A stretch of 64,000 nucleotides of DNA from Ophthalmolycus amberensis (taxonomy: Eukaryota; Chordata; Actinopteri; Perciformes; Zoarcidae), in contig JAFEUB010000791.1 in assembly GCA_024529925.1 (NCBI GenBank), positions 207,554-271,553 of the forward strand, read 5' to 3'. This document shows positions 36,599 through 49,071 of this stretch, one piece after another. The notes beneath the pieces are model-generated. The model was not told the DNA's origin. It worked only from the letters and a program-made list of their open reading frames with translations, and did no database searches. The number at the start of each line of letters is the position of its first letter. The stretch's first letter is position 1. Made by a program: the position numbers and the translations under genes.

Positions 36599-38205
36599 AC
36601 ACTTATATGCACATTTGTACTGCAAAAAAAAAAGTCAGGAAGCCAAAGGGATAAAAGAAGAGAGGGAGACTTGGGTGGGTGAATGAGCCAACAGCTGGGC
36701 TCAGCCCGTCCTCCTCCTCCTCCTCCTCCCAGCGTTTCACTCCATTCCTCTCGGCTCCCCAGCTGCCCAAGCTGCCTCTCCTGGGCACAAAAAAAGGAGA
36801 AGATAGAGCTCACCCTGGTGGGTTTACCTGGAGCTCTGGCATAGCTACAGTCTCCCAAACGAGACCGCAGGTCAGGCGCAACAAGTGTTGACGGGTAAAT
36901 TGGCACAGTGATGGGATTAAACCAGTGTTCCCAGCACCCAGTGTTGGGTCTTCAAACATACCAGAAGGCTGTATGGCATTAGCAAATACATATTCATAAG
37001 CACTCAGAACCTTTAACTTCCATGCCTTTTGAACCGCATGGCTTGTTTTACGACGGCCTTCAAAGACCTTGCTTTCATTGCACTGTAAAAATGTCTTTAC
37101 AAGGTTGTTACTGGTATGTACTTTACATTGAAAACCTTCTCTAAAACCACTGCAGTGCACGCAGAGTGAGGACCTGTATGTCCTCTGTTTCACCTGTTGG
37201 GAGGATTTGTTTTTGCCAAACAGGAGAGAGAATCATGAAATAAGGCAGGTTTCTCTGCCATTTTCTAGATATTGTGCCCAGTTACAAATATTCAAAAAAA
37301 AAAGGGAACAATTCTGAGAGTTTCCAATTTTTGCAATGATTTAAAAACATATGTTATGATTCTAAGTGTAGTTAGAGATTCACCTGGCTAAGGTGCATAC
37401 CATAGCTAAAATATGGCTTTGAGTCAATTCCTAGCGCAGGAACCTTTTCATGTCTCTCACAATCATACTTTTCTTTCACTTTAATGCTGTTACTCTGTGG
37501 ACAAAATTCCCTCCAACATAAAGTCGGAGATGTAATGGTTTTGAATCTGCAATAAATCTTAATATAAGTAGATTGTATTGCACCAGGAGCTGAGGGGCTT
37601 TACTGGGAAGTCTCAAGGATTGTTTAGTAATTTGGTGTTGTCTAATTGAACCAATTCAAAGCACTTTGTGTTTACACTGGGGGCTTCCTCTTCCTCTGCT
37701 CTGCTCTGCTCTGATGGGCGTTTCTAGAATGCCGCCCTCTGCGACCGTTTGGGGACACACTGGGGAGCAGTAATGAGACTGACATAGACAGACTGGCAGA
37801 CATATGAATGTATGATCACACCCTTGACTTAACAAAAAAAAGCAGCTGTAAAGAAACTAAGGTTAATCAATCTTGGTATGTGACAACTGTCGGCAAAATC
37901 ACAAGTGTAATAGTCTAGCTAGTGTGCACAGTAATGTATTGTGTTTCACTGCATTTTGTTAGATAACTCTTAACACATGTAAAACTAAAATCTGAATGTC
38001 AATAACTTATTTTGTTTATTGCTGCCACAAACACGTTAAATCCGTCATTTATTGCCAGATAATAAATATCAATTTATTTTTAATACCTTTTTTAACTGTT
38101 TAAATTATAGCATGGTTAACTATTAACAGAGTGCAAACTCTGCAAAACTCTGATGAAAATTACACAGTTATCGCTAGAACTGTAATGGTATTATAAAGTA
38201 CTTCA

Positions 38206-38275
38206 ATTGGTACTCAGTACTGGCAAATACCCAAATGAAGTAAGGGTACTTGGTCTGAAAATCGGTGCATCCCTA
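38206..38275. mobile_element. terminal fragment of a hAT-like repeat
   Basis: Reads GTACTCAGTACTGGCAAATA … TACTTGGTCTGAAAATCGGT then GCATCCCTA. Many fish hAT-type elements end in 'ATCGGTGCATCCCTA' with TACT/GGTA-rich subterminal sequence. The matching start 'TAGGGATGCACCGAT' was not found nearby, so only one end survives. Confidence 0.5.
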
Positions 38276-39959
38276 ATTTAAATGTTATTTCTCCCAAAGT
38301 TGATAAAACGGTAACACTGACTTATTGCCCATAACTTCAATATTAGAAGGAACTGAGTTATAGGCTCATCACTTGATCCAACTAATCGCCAAACCACAAA
38401 TTGAAATAGACAATGCTGCGATGTCTGATCTTAGGTTTCAATGTTTAAAAATGGAAACCCCTTCCCTCTGTTACTCTACTTCAGTTCATTTGTGGTTTAG
38501 GGTCAGTGCACAATAGCTGATTATTGCATCAAAAGGCTGAAACATTGCATCAGTTTGTTGGATAGACAAAACAAATGCTACATGAATGTCTTGCCCGCAT
38601 AATTGCAGCCAGTGTCCAAAACACCTACAAAGTGCAAGGAAAAATGTACATTGGCGGAGAAAATAAAGACGCCTACTTTACTACAAACTCTCATCACTAC
38701 AACATAAAAGTTGATTGATCACGTTTTGGCTGGCATCAACTCTGCACACTGGTGGCGGCATGCAACTTATATAATTGTATTGTTATTCTTTGGTTAATCC
38801 TCGCTGACCATTGTCACAACAGTTAGGGTTAAATTATCCAGCTCGCTACCCGGCTTGATTACCAGTACCACCGGTACCACAGGGGGAAATTTCGCCCCAA
38901 CCGCAAAGAGAGTGCACGGGGCGGAACATTGTTAGAGCAGATCAACTTAAAGGAAAAAAAAATGAAGATCGTGGTGGAAGTTTGGTTTAAAGAAGAAGTG
39001 AGCTTCACAGAAAGGGGCGAGATTGTATTTTTTAGGTTAGCAATGGCAATACAATGGTAGGTACTCCACAAATAGGACCTGCTCGTTTGTTTGTGTATAT
39101 TATGCAGTTTCATGGCCGGTTGAAAAATATTTTGGCTGGAGAATAATTTTTTAGTTTAAGTTAATTTTGGAACTGGACCGACACCAACAAGCCTCAAATC
39201 CTTTGCTACAATAAGGAATGTCGAGAGGATTGGGAGCCAATGCGTGAAGCGAGCTAAAAACAGCGGCGTATTTAATCACACACAAAGGTAGAATTATGTG
39301 TTCAACTGCACACATACACACGGAGGGAATACACAGACACACCACCTCACCGCACCACTAACCCTGTTGATCCTTCAGAAATCGTCCATGCGCTGACAGA
39401 GGGGAAATAAAACAAGTATATCGCTTCTTGTTTCAGCCTCTCTAGACATGGTAATACCAGTCTTGATGCTCGCTGCCATTTTGCCGCCGAGCCATGAAGC
39501 TTTGTGGTTTGTGTACTCTAATATCCCAAACACAGCACAGCGGGTGGAACCATTCCACAGTGGAACCATTGCACTGCTTTGACCTTAGTGCAAAGCTGGA
39601 TATATACCAGTGCTGTACATTAACAAAAAGACAGACAGAGCCATTATACTCAAGAATGTGCAGGTACAGTCACAAACACAACACACACACAAGCCCTTAC
39701 GCTTGCCTCACTGGCACACTGAATAGGCCTCATTCAGACTTACCAGCATGGTTGGCAGCCTCAGCTGCGGCTGAATCTTCTTAGCGCTACCGATGGGCTG
39801 AGATGAGCTAAAGTGGTAAGCCTGTCTCCATCTACGCAGAGAAGTAAGCCAGTCTGTCATACAAGTGGTCAACATATGCTTTGGGAAACAGCTGCCCCTC
39901 TCTCGTCTTTTTGTTTGGGTTGCAAACCTCTGTGGAATGGCCAATTTAGGCCATTAGAG

Positions 39960-39961
39960 GG

Positions 39962-40004
<43 letters not shown>
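39960..40004. repeat. (TG)n microsatellite
   Basis: About 22 TG units with one GC interruption near the start; a short (AC)n follows at 40024-40038. Confidence 0.96.
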
Positions 40005-40007
<3 letters not shown>

Positions 40008-41050
40008 ATTGGATTGGGTCGTGCACACACACACACAGACAGACTAGACTTTCTGAACTTGTTCCAGGCAGGGGGTTCTTCGCTTGACTAGCATGACATC
40101 AAAGGCTGTTTTATCCCTTGGCTTTCCGTGACGTCAAATCCCCTCAAGTCCTATCACCCCTGGAGCTATTGCCCGTGTTTCAGGAATGGGATTTCCGTAC
40201 GAGACGCTAGATAGCATTTTTGTTTCTCCAGCTTCAAAATTTGTCGAAGACGCTTCCTGTTGCACTGTAAAGAGATTTACAGGGCTTTCCATTTTCTTCT
40301 TAAGTTGTCACTGGTCCTTTCTGTTCTACTAACAGTAGATCAGGATACAGTACTCACATTGAGACATACCGGTACACTCGCTCTGTGGAGATAAAGAGGG
40401 TCTGTCTTTTGTGAAAATATGGCAGTGTGATCCAGTTTCATACCATACAGTGAATCAATACTATTGAGTGTAAACTATGTACTAATGTTAACAGTGTGCT
40501 TTGTAATAATAATAATAACACCAGATATCAAATTTAAAAGCATTCTAATCAATATTAGTAATCATACTGACCTTTATTGTCACTTATAGTCTGATCACAC
40601 TACTTCTAACATAAGGTAACACGATGTTTTATGTTTTGGAACAGTAGCAGTTAGTGATTTAAGATATATTCAGAGGCAGTGTATTCTCCAAAACTGCCCT
40701 TTTCAATAAATAAAACAGGGAGAGGTCATTTAACTGAAGAGGAGAAAGTTCAGATCCAATGTGATTAAATGCTATCCTGTTCTTTTTACCTGACCCCTGT
40801 GATTCATGGGTAAAGAGGGCTTGTTCCTTCATTTATCTTCTAAATGAAACCCTTATATCATATCCCGTGGGTTCCTGATAATACGCCTATCAAATGCTGA
40901 AGCTTCCATGCAACCAAGACTCAATCAGTGTCCAGCAAAGCCGGCGGCAGCTGTTGAGAGCAGGCATCCCGGGAATGTGACAAACAGGAGAAACGCAAGT
41001 GGCAGTTGAGCCGTTTTCAGATGCATTATTCACACAATGAGGCTCTCTAG

Positions 41051-41096
41051 CGCACACACACACACACACACGCACACACACACACACACACACACA
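41051..41096. repeat. (AC)n microsatellite
   Basis: About 22 AC units with one GC interruption. Confidence 0.96.
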
Positions 41097-41844
41097 GGTC
41101 CACCTTTGGCCACACAGGTTAATGAACATCTGCTGTGCATTTTGGAAGATGTATTAGTATGAAACCCTACTGGTTACCACTGTCCGGACAAGTAACCTCT
41201 GTTCCTTTAAACCACGACTTACACTTTATTCAAGGAGGATTTCAAAGTCAAATTGAATATTTTCAATGTTGTGCTGCTTCTGGGTCATAGCAACTCTCAT
41301 ATTACTTATCAGATTGATCGGATTTCTGTGTGCAATGCTAGACATACTTGTGTTATGGCAAGTATCTTCATTTATAATATACTATCCAGACTAACACAAT
41401 TAATATATGGCAGAGAAAACTCCTCGACTATCTTAAACATGTCTTCTGAGGCTGCAAACCTCTCCTTTAAAACAGACTTGTAAAATCACACCGAATGCGC
41501 ACGTACCCGTTTTTTGTGAAGACGAAAGCAGTCCATATCCTCAGATCCTTCTCAAAATCCTGAACATTACAGCCATGAAATCAAAACTCCAGCGGCACTC
41601 AGAGTGTCTGCAGAGCTGGCTGAGCCAGCATACAGTATCCTACCACATCCTGTGTTTCTACACGCACACACATACACACACACACACACACACTGCTGTT
41701 GCCTTGACAGGACTGAGGGGAAAAGTCTAAATGCAGTCTTTGAAAGAGACGGTTATACACATTTAGCTTCACTGGATTAGCAGGAAAATAAAATGCGTCA
41801 GGAAACTTTGCCCTTGTATGAGGAGAGACAAAAAATTGTCTGTG

Positions 41845-41899
41845 TATGTATATATTTATATATATATATGCGCGCGCGTGCGTGCGTGCGTGCGTGTGT
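41845..41899. repeat. alternating purine-pyrimidine tract (TA, GC, TGCG)
   Basis: TATATATTTATATATATATA passes to GCGCGCGC and then to repeated TGCG units. An alternating purine-pyrimidine tract of this kind, with a CG core, is prone to Z-DNA. Confidence 0.9.
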
Positions 41900-42329
41900 T
41901 CCATAGTGGGACAGGGGGCAGCTGTTGCCGCCTAAAAAAACAGTTGTGTGACTAATGTCGTGCCCACAGCAATGTCAGACTGGAGGTAATAAAAGAAGCA
42001 TTTAAAGAGGTTAAAGCCCACAAAACACTCTCACTGTATGGAACTCCCACACTATGAAACCCCAAAACATATACTGTGCATACTGAGGGATGATACTGAT
42101 TGAGAGCCACACATCAACTCTTTCAGATGTCTAGACTGTCACAGGAAATAGAAAGTAAAAGCTCATTGTCTGTTCCAGTTCAATGAGTCAGATGGGCGAA
42201 AAAAGGTTGAGAAAAAGGAGGGCGGACAGTGTTGGAAGGAACAGCAACCAGGACCCAGTGACCCAGAGACACAGCAAAACAACAAACATCAAAGGTCGGA
42301 GAGAGGATAGTGCATGTGTGTGTCTGTAC

Positions 42330-42331
<2 letters not shown>

Positions 42332-42384
<53 letters not shown>
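42332..42384 (-). promoter_or_regulatory. (CA)n adjacent to the inpp4b splice donor
   Basis: About 26 uninterrupted GT units on the + strand, so CA in the inpp4b pre-mRNA. The array begins eight bases after the exon end (donor GTAAGG at 42386-42391). Intronic CA repeats next to 5' splice sites are known binding sites for hnRNP L and can change exon inclusion with repeat length. The repeat and its position are read directly; a regulatory role is inference. Confidence 0.5.
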
Positions 42385-42385
<1 letters not shown>

Positions 42386-42391
42386 CCTTAC

Positions 42392-42510
42392 CTCCACTAT
42401 CTCTGTGCAGGCATGAGAGATGAGGTGCTGCTTGTGGGGATCTATGACAGCCACCTGGACCAAAGCATTGGGCTTCCTGTCACTGCCTGAGGCCACCAGA
42501 TCATTACAGG
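42392..42510 (-). CDS. inpp4b: inpp4b coding exon, first half of the C2 domain
   Basis: A 119-base exon on the minus strand. The acceptor is CTTTCTGTAG and the donor GAG|GTAAGG. With the G carried over from the previous exon it encodes ACNDLVASGSDRKPNALVQV followed by AVIDPHKQHLISHACTEIVE. This matches the N-terminal C2 domain of the 4-phosphatase family; the spacing of 'DLV', 'DRKPN', a beta strand and 'TEIVE' fits INPP4B better than INPP4A, which as I recall has 'TEIIE' and different strand residues. The C2 domain binds phospholipid and targets the cytosolic enzyme to membranes. The exon ends in phase 0 and joins 36418-36534. In the pre-mRNA a long (CA)n begins eight bases after the exon end, just inside the donor (42332-42384). 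Stop-free throughout. Confidence 0.92.
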
Positions 42511-43883
42511 CTACAGAAAGGGAGGGAGGCGAGGGAGGGAGGAGAGGATGGAAGGAGGAAGGAGAAGAGGAAGAAAACCAAGATGAGAGGGGTTAAGTCA
42601 TACAAATCACGACACTGCGTGTGGAGAATGTGACAATAAATAAGAAAAGAACAAGTTAAATGAACAGGGAAAAAAAGATAGGAACGGCTAAGGTAGAGGA
42701 TTTATAAATATCTTCCATCAGATTAGATGCCACATGTCAAAGCACTAAAGAGCTGCATCGCCACAAAGAAAAAAGAAGATAAATACGATGTCCTCGCTTC
42801 TCCGAGGCCACTCCTCAAAACACAATAAAAGTTTAAGGAAATGAATGAAATATATATAATATACATTGAGATGTAAAATTGTTGCCTTAGCACTAGAATT
42901 TCCCCCTGGCAGAGAGATATCAGTTTTATTAGGTCTTTCATTTCCAACAACAAAAGCAGCTTGTCACTCAGCGCCACTGGATTCCAAGGACAGGAAAGAC
43001 TTTGCATCCCACAATTCCTTTATAGGAAACCAACGCTTCCTGGTTCCGAATAGAAACTCCCCCTAACAAGATAACACTCGCTGATCCCATCACAGCTAAA
43101 CAGATGCATCTTTCAGTGAAAAACACTGCTGTACCAAGACATCCTTGTTATCTCTTAAAAGTCACATACACAGGAGTAAAGGTGCACTTTCGATCAAGTC
43201 AAAGCAAAACAAGGTAGATCTTTACTGAACCTTGTGCAGGAAAAATGAGAATTTCTGTGGATAGTTTTAAAGATGTGACTCGTCTGTATTAAATCTGCTT
43301 CAAACACCCAGCCTGATACCAACTAAATTAGACCATATGGCCCTGAATTTATGTATTAATGACCATTTGTATGCACCCGAGTAGCGTAATGACAGATTTG
43401 TGTTCAGCAACCTCCTTGGATCCTGTCCAAGAGCTGCATTCTATCTATCCAGCACAATTCTGTCATGTAAACAGAAATTGATCTGCTCCCGATGCCTGGT
43501 CAGTTTCACACGCTACTCTGCAAAACAAAGTCTGGATAATATTACTCGGTGGGTGAAATTCCATCAAAAGACCAGCAAGGGCAGAAGATTGCCTTTTTTT
43601 GTGTGCAGCTGCATCTTCGTGGGCTTGATTTGAATGTTGAAGCAACTGAACAGCAGCTAGAGATGAAAGAGATTCTTGTGGAAGGAATTGTAAAGGGTGT
43701 GAAGAGGAAGAATACAGTTGCAGAAAGAAATGAAGGGTTCAATTGCAGGTCAATAAAGGAATGTAGACCGTTCTTTTCTCAGGTTTCGAGGTAGTTTGTC
43801 TGACTTTCGCTGATTTGTTAGGTAAAGAAAATCTGCATGGTAAAGCGTTTCTTTTCCTATGTGCACCTGGAAAAAAATGATCA

Positions 43884-43953
43884 TTTCAAATTGAACCTTA
43901 TTGTAAGACATACATATATTTCAAATTGTACCTGATTGTAAGACATACATAGA
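43884..43953 (+). repeat. 35-bp tandem duplication
   Basis: Two units starting TTTCAAATTG and containing ATTGTAAGACATACATA, at 43884-43918 and 43919-43953, differing at a few positions. Just left of the Harbinger-like fragment. Confidence 0.9.
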
Positions 43954-43975
43954 CACATACAGTACACAGCATAAT

Positions 43976-44160
43976 GGCCCCGTTCAGACCGAGAGCTTTT
44001 TAGAAGCCTGGTGCAGTCTATTTGTTATTTTTTCAATGAGAGTGAAGTGTATTGTGTGCTGCTTTTGCATTGCCGAGTGTCGTTCTTTTTTCTACCCAAC
44101 GTTTTTTCAGGAGTGCACTAAACCCCTCGGGTTAAAAACATTTCAACTCAGAGCAGATAA
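43976..44160 (+). mobile_element. DNA-transposon end fragment, Harbinger-like
   Basis: Begins GGCCCCGTTCAGACCGAGAG directly after TAAT, similar to fish PIF/Harbinger and ISL2EU termini ('GGCCC.GTTCA.ACC'). Several GTG and CA dinucleotides look like decayed CpG. No opposite end was found. The right limit is arbitrary. Confidence 0.35.
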
Positions 44161-44768
44161 GTGCCCGATGTCAATAGAGTTTTATTTTTAAGTTATTTCT
44201 ATTAATTTAAACTGTACTGTTAACTATTGGGTAGCACCCATTCTGTAAACAATAAAAAATAAAGACACAGCGAGCAGCAAGGGCATCATTTGTACACACA
44301 CACACACACTTGCAAACCTTCACCTATTGTGAAACCAAGACATTTTCCAGCAGCACTGGTGTACTGATTGTACTGTCAAGGTGACTGTCCTTGGCTTTAC
44401 TTAACAACAGCAACACAAACAAAGCAGAGAATTTGTCACACACGTGCCTGCAAGAAAGCAGAGGAATAAAAGATGCTTTCAGCATACCAAATGTAAAGCT
44501 TTCTTTGTAATCTGTGACTTTACTATTCCTTTTCAACCTATTTCATGTGAAACTGAACACAACAATCTAAAGCAACAGAGACATGTTTGGTTGAAGGTTG
44601 GCTCACACACTGTAAAATATTCAAGAGTTAAATTAAAGAGAATGTTTGTATCGTCATTCATAAAACATATTGACAACTGTGTGAAATCGTGTTATGTTTC
44701 ATAGAGAATAACTATTGTGAAAGAAAATCTTAAGATTTAGATTCAGTTTTAACAAAGATGTTTGCTTA

Positions 44769-45640
44769 GATAGATAGATAGATAGATAGGTACTTTATTC
44801 ATCCCCAGGGGGAAATTTGTATGTTACAGCAGCGAGACACACCAAAAAGCAAAGTAACAGAGTAACCAAAATATTAAGTATTAAAAAATGCACAATATAA
44901 TCAATAGAATAACAGAGTATGACAAATTAAATATCAGAATATAGACTATATAAGATAAAACAAAAATGCACAGTATATACAATGAAATAGAATAGTGTTA
45001 AATTATCTGACTAGGTGAAGAACAGTGAAAAACAGTAGTGCAAAAATTAAAAATCAACCCCAGCAAACAACAGTGTAGCAGTGTGTAGTTATGTGGCGGA
45101 TGATCTGGCCAGAGGTGATTTATTGTAAAGTGTTATAGCAGTGGGCAGGAATGTTCTCCTGTATCTGTCCTTGTGACAGCGGAGCTGGATGAATCTGTTG
45201 GAGAAAGTGCTCCGCTGTCCCTGCAGGAGGTGGTGGAGAGGGTGGTCCGGGTTATCCAATATGGATAATAGTTTCTTCAGTGTCCTCCTCTCCACCACCT
45301 CTTCCAGATAGTCTTGTTTGCAGCCAATGATGGAGCCGGCCTTCTTAACTAGTTTGTTAAGTCTGTTGGTGTCTCCGGCTCCAATGCTGCTCCCCCAGCA
45401 GACTACGGCGAAGTACAGTGCACTGGCCACAACAGACAGCAACAGCATCTTGCTGCACACGTTGAAGGATCGAAGTTTCCTCAAGAAAAAGAGTCGACTC
45501 ATCCCCTTCTTGTACACAGCGTTGATGTTGTTCTTCCAGTTCAGTCAGCTGTCGATGGAGACACCCAGGTACTTGTACTCATCCACCATGTCCACATACT
45601 CTCCCTTGTTGACACTTGTTAGAAACTGAACAAGTGTCAA
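44769..45640 (-). mobile_element. Rex1/Babar-like LINE 3' fragment
   Basis: On the minus strand: NKGEYVDMVDEYKYLGVSID, S, stop (45545-45547), LNWKNNINAVYKKGMSRLFF then LRKLRSFNVC, VVASALYFAVVCWGSSI, DTNRLNKLVKKAGSIIGCK, and HRRTFL-like RYRRTFLPTAITLYN. This is the C-terminus of a fish non-LTR reverse transcriptase; I assign it to Rex1/Babar from the combination of this protein and the 3' end 'CTGGGGATGAATAAAG' followed by GATA/TATC repeats (44769-44790 on +), but without a database match the clade is uncertain. A single TGA breaks the otherwise open frame. The 5' truncation point falls at or near a 12-bp inverted repeat (45609-45640). Confidence 0.68.
45609..45640. repeat. perfect 12-bp inverted repeat
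   Basis: TTGACACTTGTT (45609-45620) and AACAAGTGTCAA (45629-45640) flank an 8-base loop. It sits at the apparent 5' end of the Rex1-like LINE fragment. Confidence 0.9.
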
Positions 45641-46559
45641 GAGGGCATCAGTCGATATAAACCTGACCTCAGAGTGCTGAATAACTATGTTGAGTTGATT
45701 TATTTTGAATTGGTCAGGATCTAAACTAGATGGAGTCTCAAAAGAATGTGTGATTCTGATAGAAATCCCCATCTATTACATTCAAACCATGTGACTACTG
45801 TATTGCACATTGGCTAATTCTCCAGGGTGTCTAGTAATGAGACTACTTAAAGATGATCAAAACGAAACATCTCATTTTTGTGACACTAAATTGAAAAGTG
45901 CTTTATTGAAGCCATTAACAACTGTCTATACATTCTTGGGTTAAGTCTCCGTTTTATGTGAGAATTGCTAAAAGAGTCTGGGAGTAAGGAGCGCCGCCAC
46001 AGCAGGGGAGCATAGAGGGAATCATGAAGGGAATAACTCGGTCTAAATGGACTTCAGTGCATGCAGCCATTACAAGGCAAACCTAGAAACATGCATTACT
46101 AATGCTGTTCTGCTACTGATACAAAAAGAGGGGAAGGCTGTAAGAAGAAACTCATTTGTTTACCAGACTATATCTTATGTATTGTAGGTTTGTATATCTT
46201 ATCGATTTATTGCCCATAAAAGCAGTTTTTACAGCAAAAGTACTTCAGTTTGTCATACTGTAAAGATTACGATCCATTAGATCTGGCACCTAGGTTTTCT
46301 GTACCAAGGTTGAAAACCCTTGGTGATTTGAATAGCGGCCATCTCATCTGTATGACTTTACCTTGGATGCCCAGGCTGTAAAGCAGCATGACTGCACCGT
46401 GTAAGATTTAAAACCACCCGGAGTCCTCAGAACTGGGATTAAGAAGCATTGATCTACATCTTGTGTGTTCCCGTAAAACCAGAGGAGGTAATGAAAGAGA
46501 GTCAACGAAACAAGGTTGACGCGATCTGGGTTCTCAATTTCAGTATGTGTGTTTGGTTG

Positions 46560-46564
<5 letters not shown>

Positions 46565-46592
<28 letters not shown>
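46565..46592. repeat. (TA)n microsatellite
   Basis: About 14 TA units. Confidence 0.95.
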
Positions 46593-48884
46593 CTTATTGC
46601 CCGTTTAACAACTGTTTGAGATTAGCTGCAATGAACCCACTGATGACCAGTGGATGTATATAGACGACCCAGGGATTCCCATGTCCAATTATTGCCTGTG
46701 TGCATGTTTGAGGAGGTCATGCAGTATCCATCACTGAGCAATGAGACATATGTCCTTTGCAAAGTGTGCATAAATGTGGGCAGGCAGACACTGTACGTTC
46801 TTCTTAATCACACTCGCACCACACCTCCTATGGTTTCTATGCTCAGAATGTACACATAAAGCGGATGCTTACACAAATTAAGTTTTAGGAAAACAAGATA
46901 GCATCCTCCCAAAAAAGGAGACAGGCAGCATTACTTGGAACATACTTTGCTTCAACAAAAAAGAAGAAAAATGGAGAATATGGGTCTGCAGGCAGCTGGG
47001 AAGGTGTAGGCAATATGGTCTGTGTTGCAACAACATTGAGTTTTATTTGTATCACAGCACACTCAATCAAGACAACTGTCAATCTCTGAACCCATCAGCT
47101 ATCTGTCTGATGACGGATAAGTCTCTGGGGTCAAGGGGCTATATTTCTGGGGTTCATGTGTAGCCTGCGGATATCCGGGCCAAGACTTTCTTTTCCGTGC
47201 TGTCCCATTTGTAACTTGAGATTGCAAGACTGGAGTTGGAGTTGAGAGACAATGTGTACGACCGGATTGTTTTAAAAAGGAACCAGCTTACAAGCTACTT
47301 TCAAACCAATAAAAATCTGAATCATCCTCATCTATACCCGGTGGGATCCAAGATTGCATTTCGGCCAATGCATTCCACCTATTTTACTCTTCACACGCAC
47401 TGTTTACTGATACCAAAAACTCCTCCTATCCCATTCCCGTTCTGCATATGAATGCAGAAGCTGTCTATAGAGATTAGACAACATTCAAGCCATAGTGTTA
47501 AATATTACAACAATAATATCAAAATAATCTTACTGCAGCTTGTAATTCATCTTTTGACAGCAGTTGGAATCGAAATTTCTCAAATGCCAGACATTTTTTA
47601 ATTTAGCCCAAATCAGAGGTGACCAATTAGGGTTGAAATCAGTCCATGCAGTGTATGTCGTGCATGAAAGACTGACTTGAGGAAATAACAAGACAACTAA
47701 AATTTCCGTAACATGGAACAGTAACATTCTCTTAGCAGCTGTTGGGAAAAGGCTACAAGCAAGAGTTGAAGAATATCTTACAGTGCAGCAGAGCTTGTGC
47801 ATGTACTATCTCTTCGGGGCTATTCTGCTTCCACATTCCCTTTCTCTCTTCAAGATCCTGGCACCAGGTCTTTTGAACTCACATTCAAGTAGTTCTCACA
47901 TTTGCGGGCACAAACCAAAACTAAGTCATGAAAACGTTCATTGGATCTGATGTTCATATAAAAAGCATCTGCGTGGCTCTGATCGGGGGTCTGTTGTGTC
48001 AACACTGTAGGTGCAAAAGATATTCACAGACCCGCACTGACGCGTACCAGCGCATGCAACTGAAGCATGTGCCGTATGCGAGGACACACATGAACATAAA
48101 CACTGGAGGCCACGAAGGTTTCCAAAGAGCTTAATCTTTTTTTTCTTTCACGCAGTTTCATCATATCACCTCATATCATTTAGTGGCCCTCCCTTTCTCT
48201 ACAATGAAATTACACTGGCCCTCTTTTCTTGACATGATTCTATCATTATCTTCTTTTTTCACACACAAGACCCAAGATGAGATACTGCAGATAAGCTGCT
48301 GACTGTCCCCATCAGTCACCTCAGGGGACGTATATATTTGATTGGCCTGAGGGATCTTCTCTACCCCGCTGCGCAGTTAACCACAGCCAGACTGGTGATT
48401 GAAATGGGACTGGGTGCCCAACCATGCATCACCAGACTGGCTCTCTTACAGGGATATGACACTTCGACTGACCCTCTAAGGTCAGAGCTATTATGATGCT
48501 GGGTGGGGGTGGCAGGAAAGGGAAATAAAGAGGGCGACAGAGGGAAAGGACGAGGGAGTCCCTTAGGCTATATCCACACTAGTCCAGTTTTCCTACGTTT
48601 ACACTGAGCAGCCACACCACGCCGGAGTTTTGGAGCAGCCTTAACGGAGGAACCTGAAAACTCCGCCGAGGTTGGAGGTATTTGAGAACTCCGGGGTTTT
48701 GGTTCAGTGTAGACGTCGGATACGGATGTCTGTTAGAAAAAATGAGCCCACACCCGTGCTCGCTACTGGATTGGTTATTACCAGCCATGACGTCTCCGTC
48801 CCTGATTCGTCACACTCACTATCACGTGACCCGTACCCGGAAGAAAACAAAACAGCCGGGCGACCAGCAGCGATTCATTTCAAC

Positions 48885-49070
48885 ATGGATAACTAATGGC
48901 AAGCCTTGCTTGCTTTGTTGTCTGTAGTAGCAGCTATTGTGGAGTTAAATTCGTCATTTTACAATGCTGCTAATGCCTACATGCGGAGGAGGCGAGCTGT
49001 TCTTCGAGCGATGAGCGAGCTGCTTGACCATCGGCGATCAGCCCCCACGGAGCGGCTGTCTGAAGCTACA
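48885..49070 (+). pseudogene. Harbinger transposon N-terminal ORF, broken
   Basis: Starting at the ATG at 48885 the frame reads MDN, stop (TAA at 48894-48896), WQALLALLSVVAAIVELN, then a tyrosine/asparagine stretch and the basic run YMRRRRAVLRAMSELLDHRR. A hydrophobic start followed by an arginine cluster is what I know from the N-terminus of HARBI1-like ORFs in fish Harbinger transposons. The stop at codon 4 differs by one base from a tyrosine codon. The frame is cut at 49070 by the L2 insertion. Non-functional. Confidence 0.55.
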
Positions 49071-49071
49071 G

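Larger units (their letters stand above)
36535..42391 (-). other. inpp4b: inpp4b intron of about 5.9 kb
   Basis: Intron between the 42392-42510 and 36418-36534 exons. It holds (TG)n at 36576-36598, a CCT-rich run at 36711-36729, the terminal part of a hAT-like repeat (38206-38275), (TG)n at 39960-40004, (AC)n at 41051-41096, an alternating TA/GC/TGCG tract (41845-41899) and (GT)n at 42332-42384. 36800-38200 and 40100-41000 show nothing supportable. Confidence 0.75.

Noticed and set aside
36538..36906. 122-codon minus-strand frame next to an inpp4b exon
   Set aside because: Its length comes from a CCT-rich run and a TG repeat. The real exon boundary at 36534 is set by a good acceptor, and the frame is intronic.
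36810..37193. 127-codon minus-strand frame
   Set aside because: No family motif and no splice-site support within inpp4b; kept as chance.
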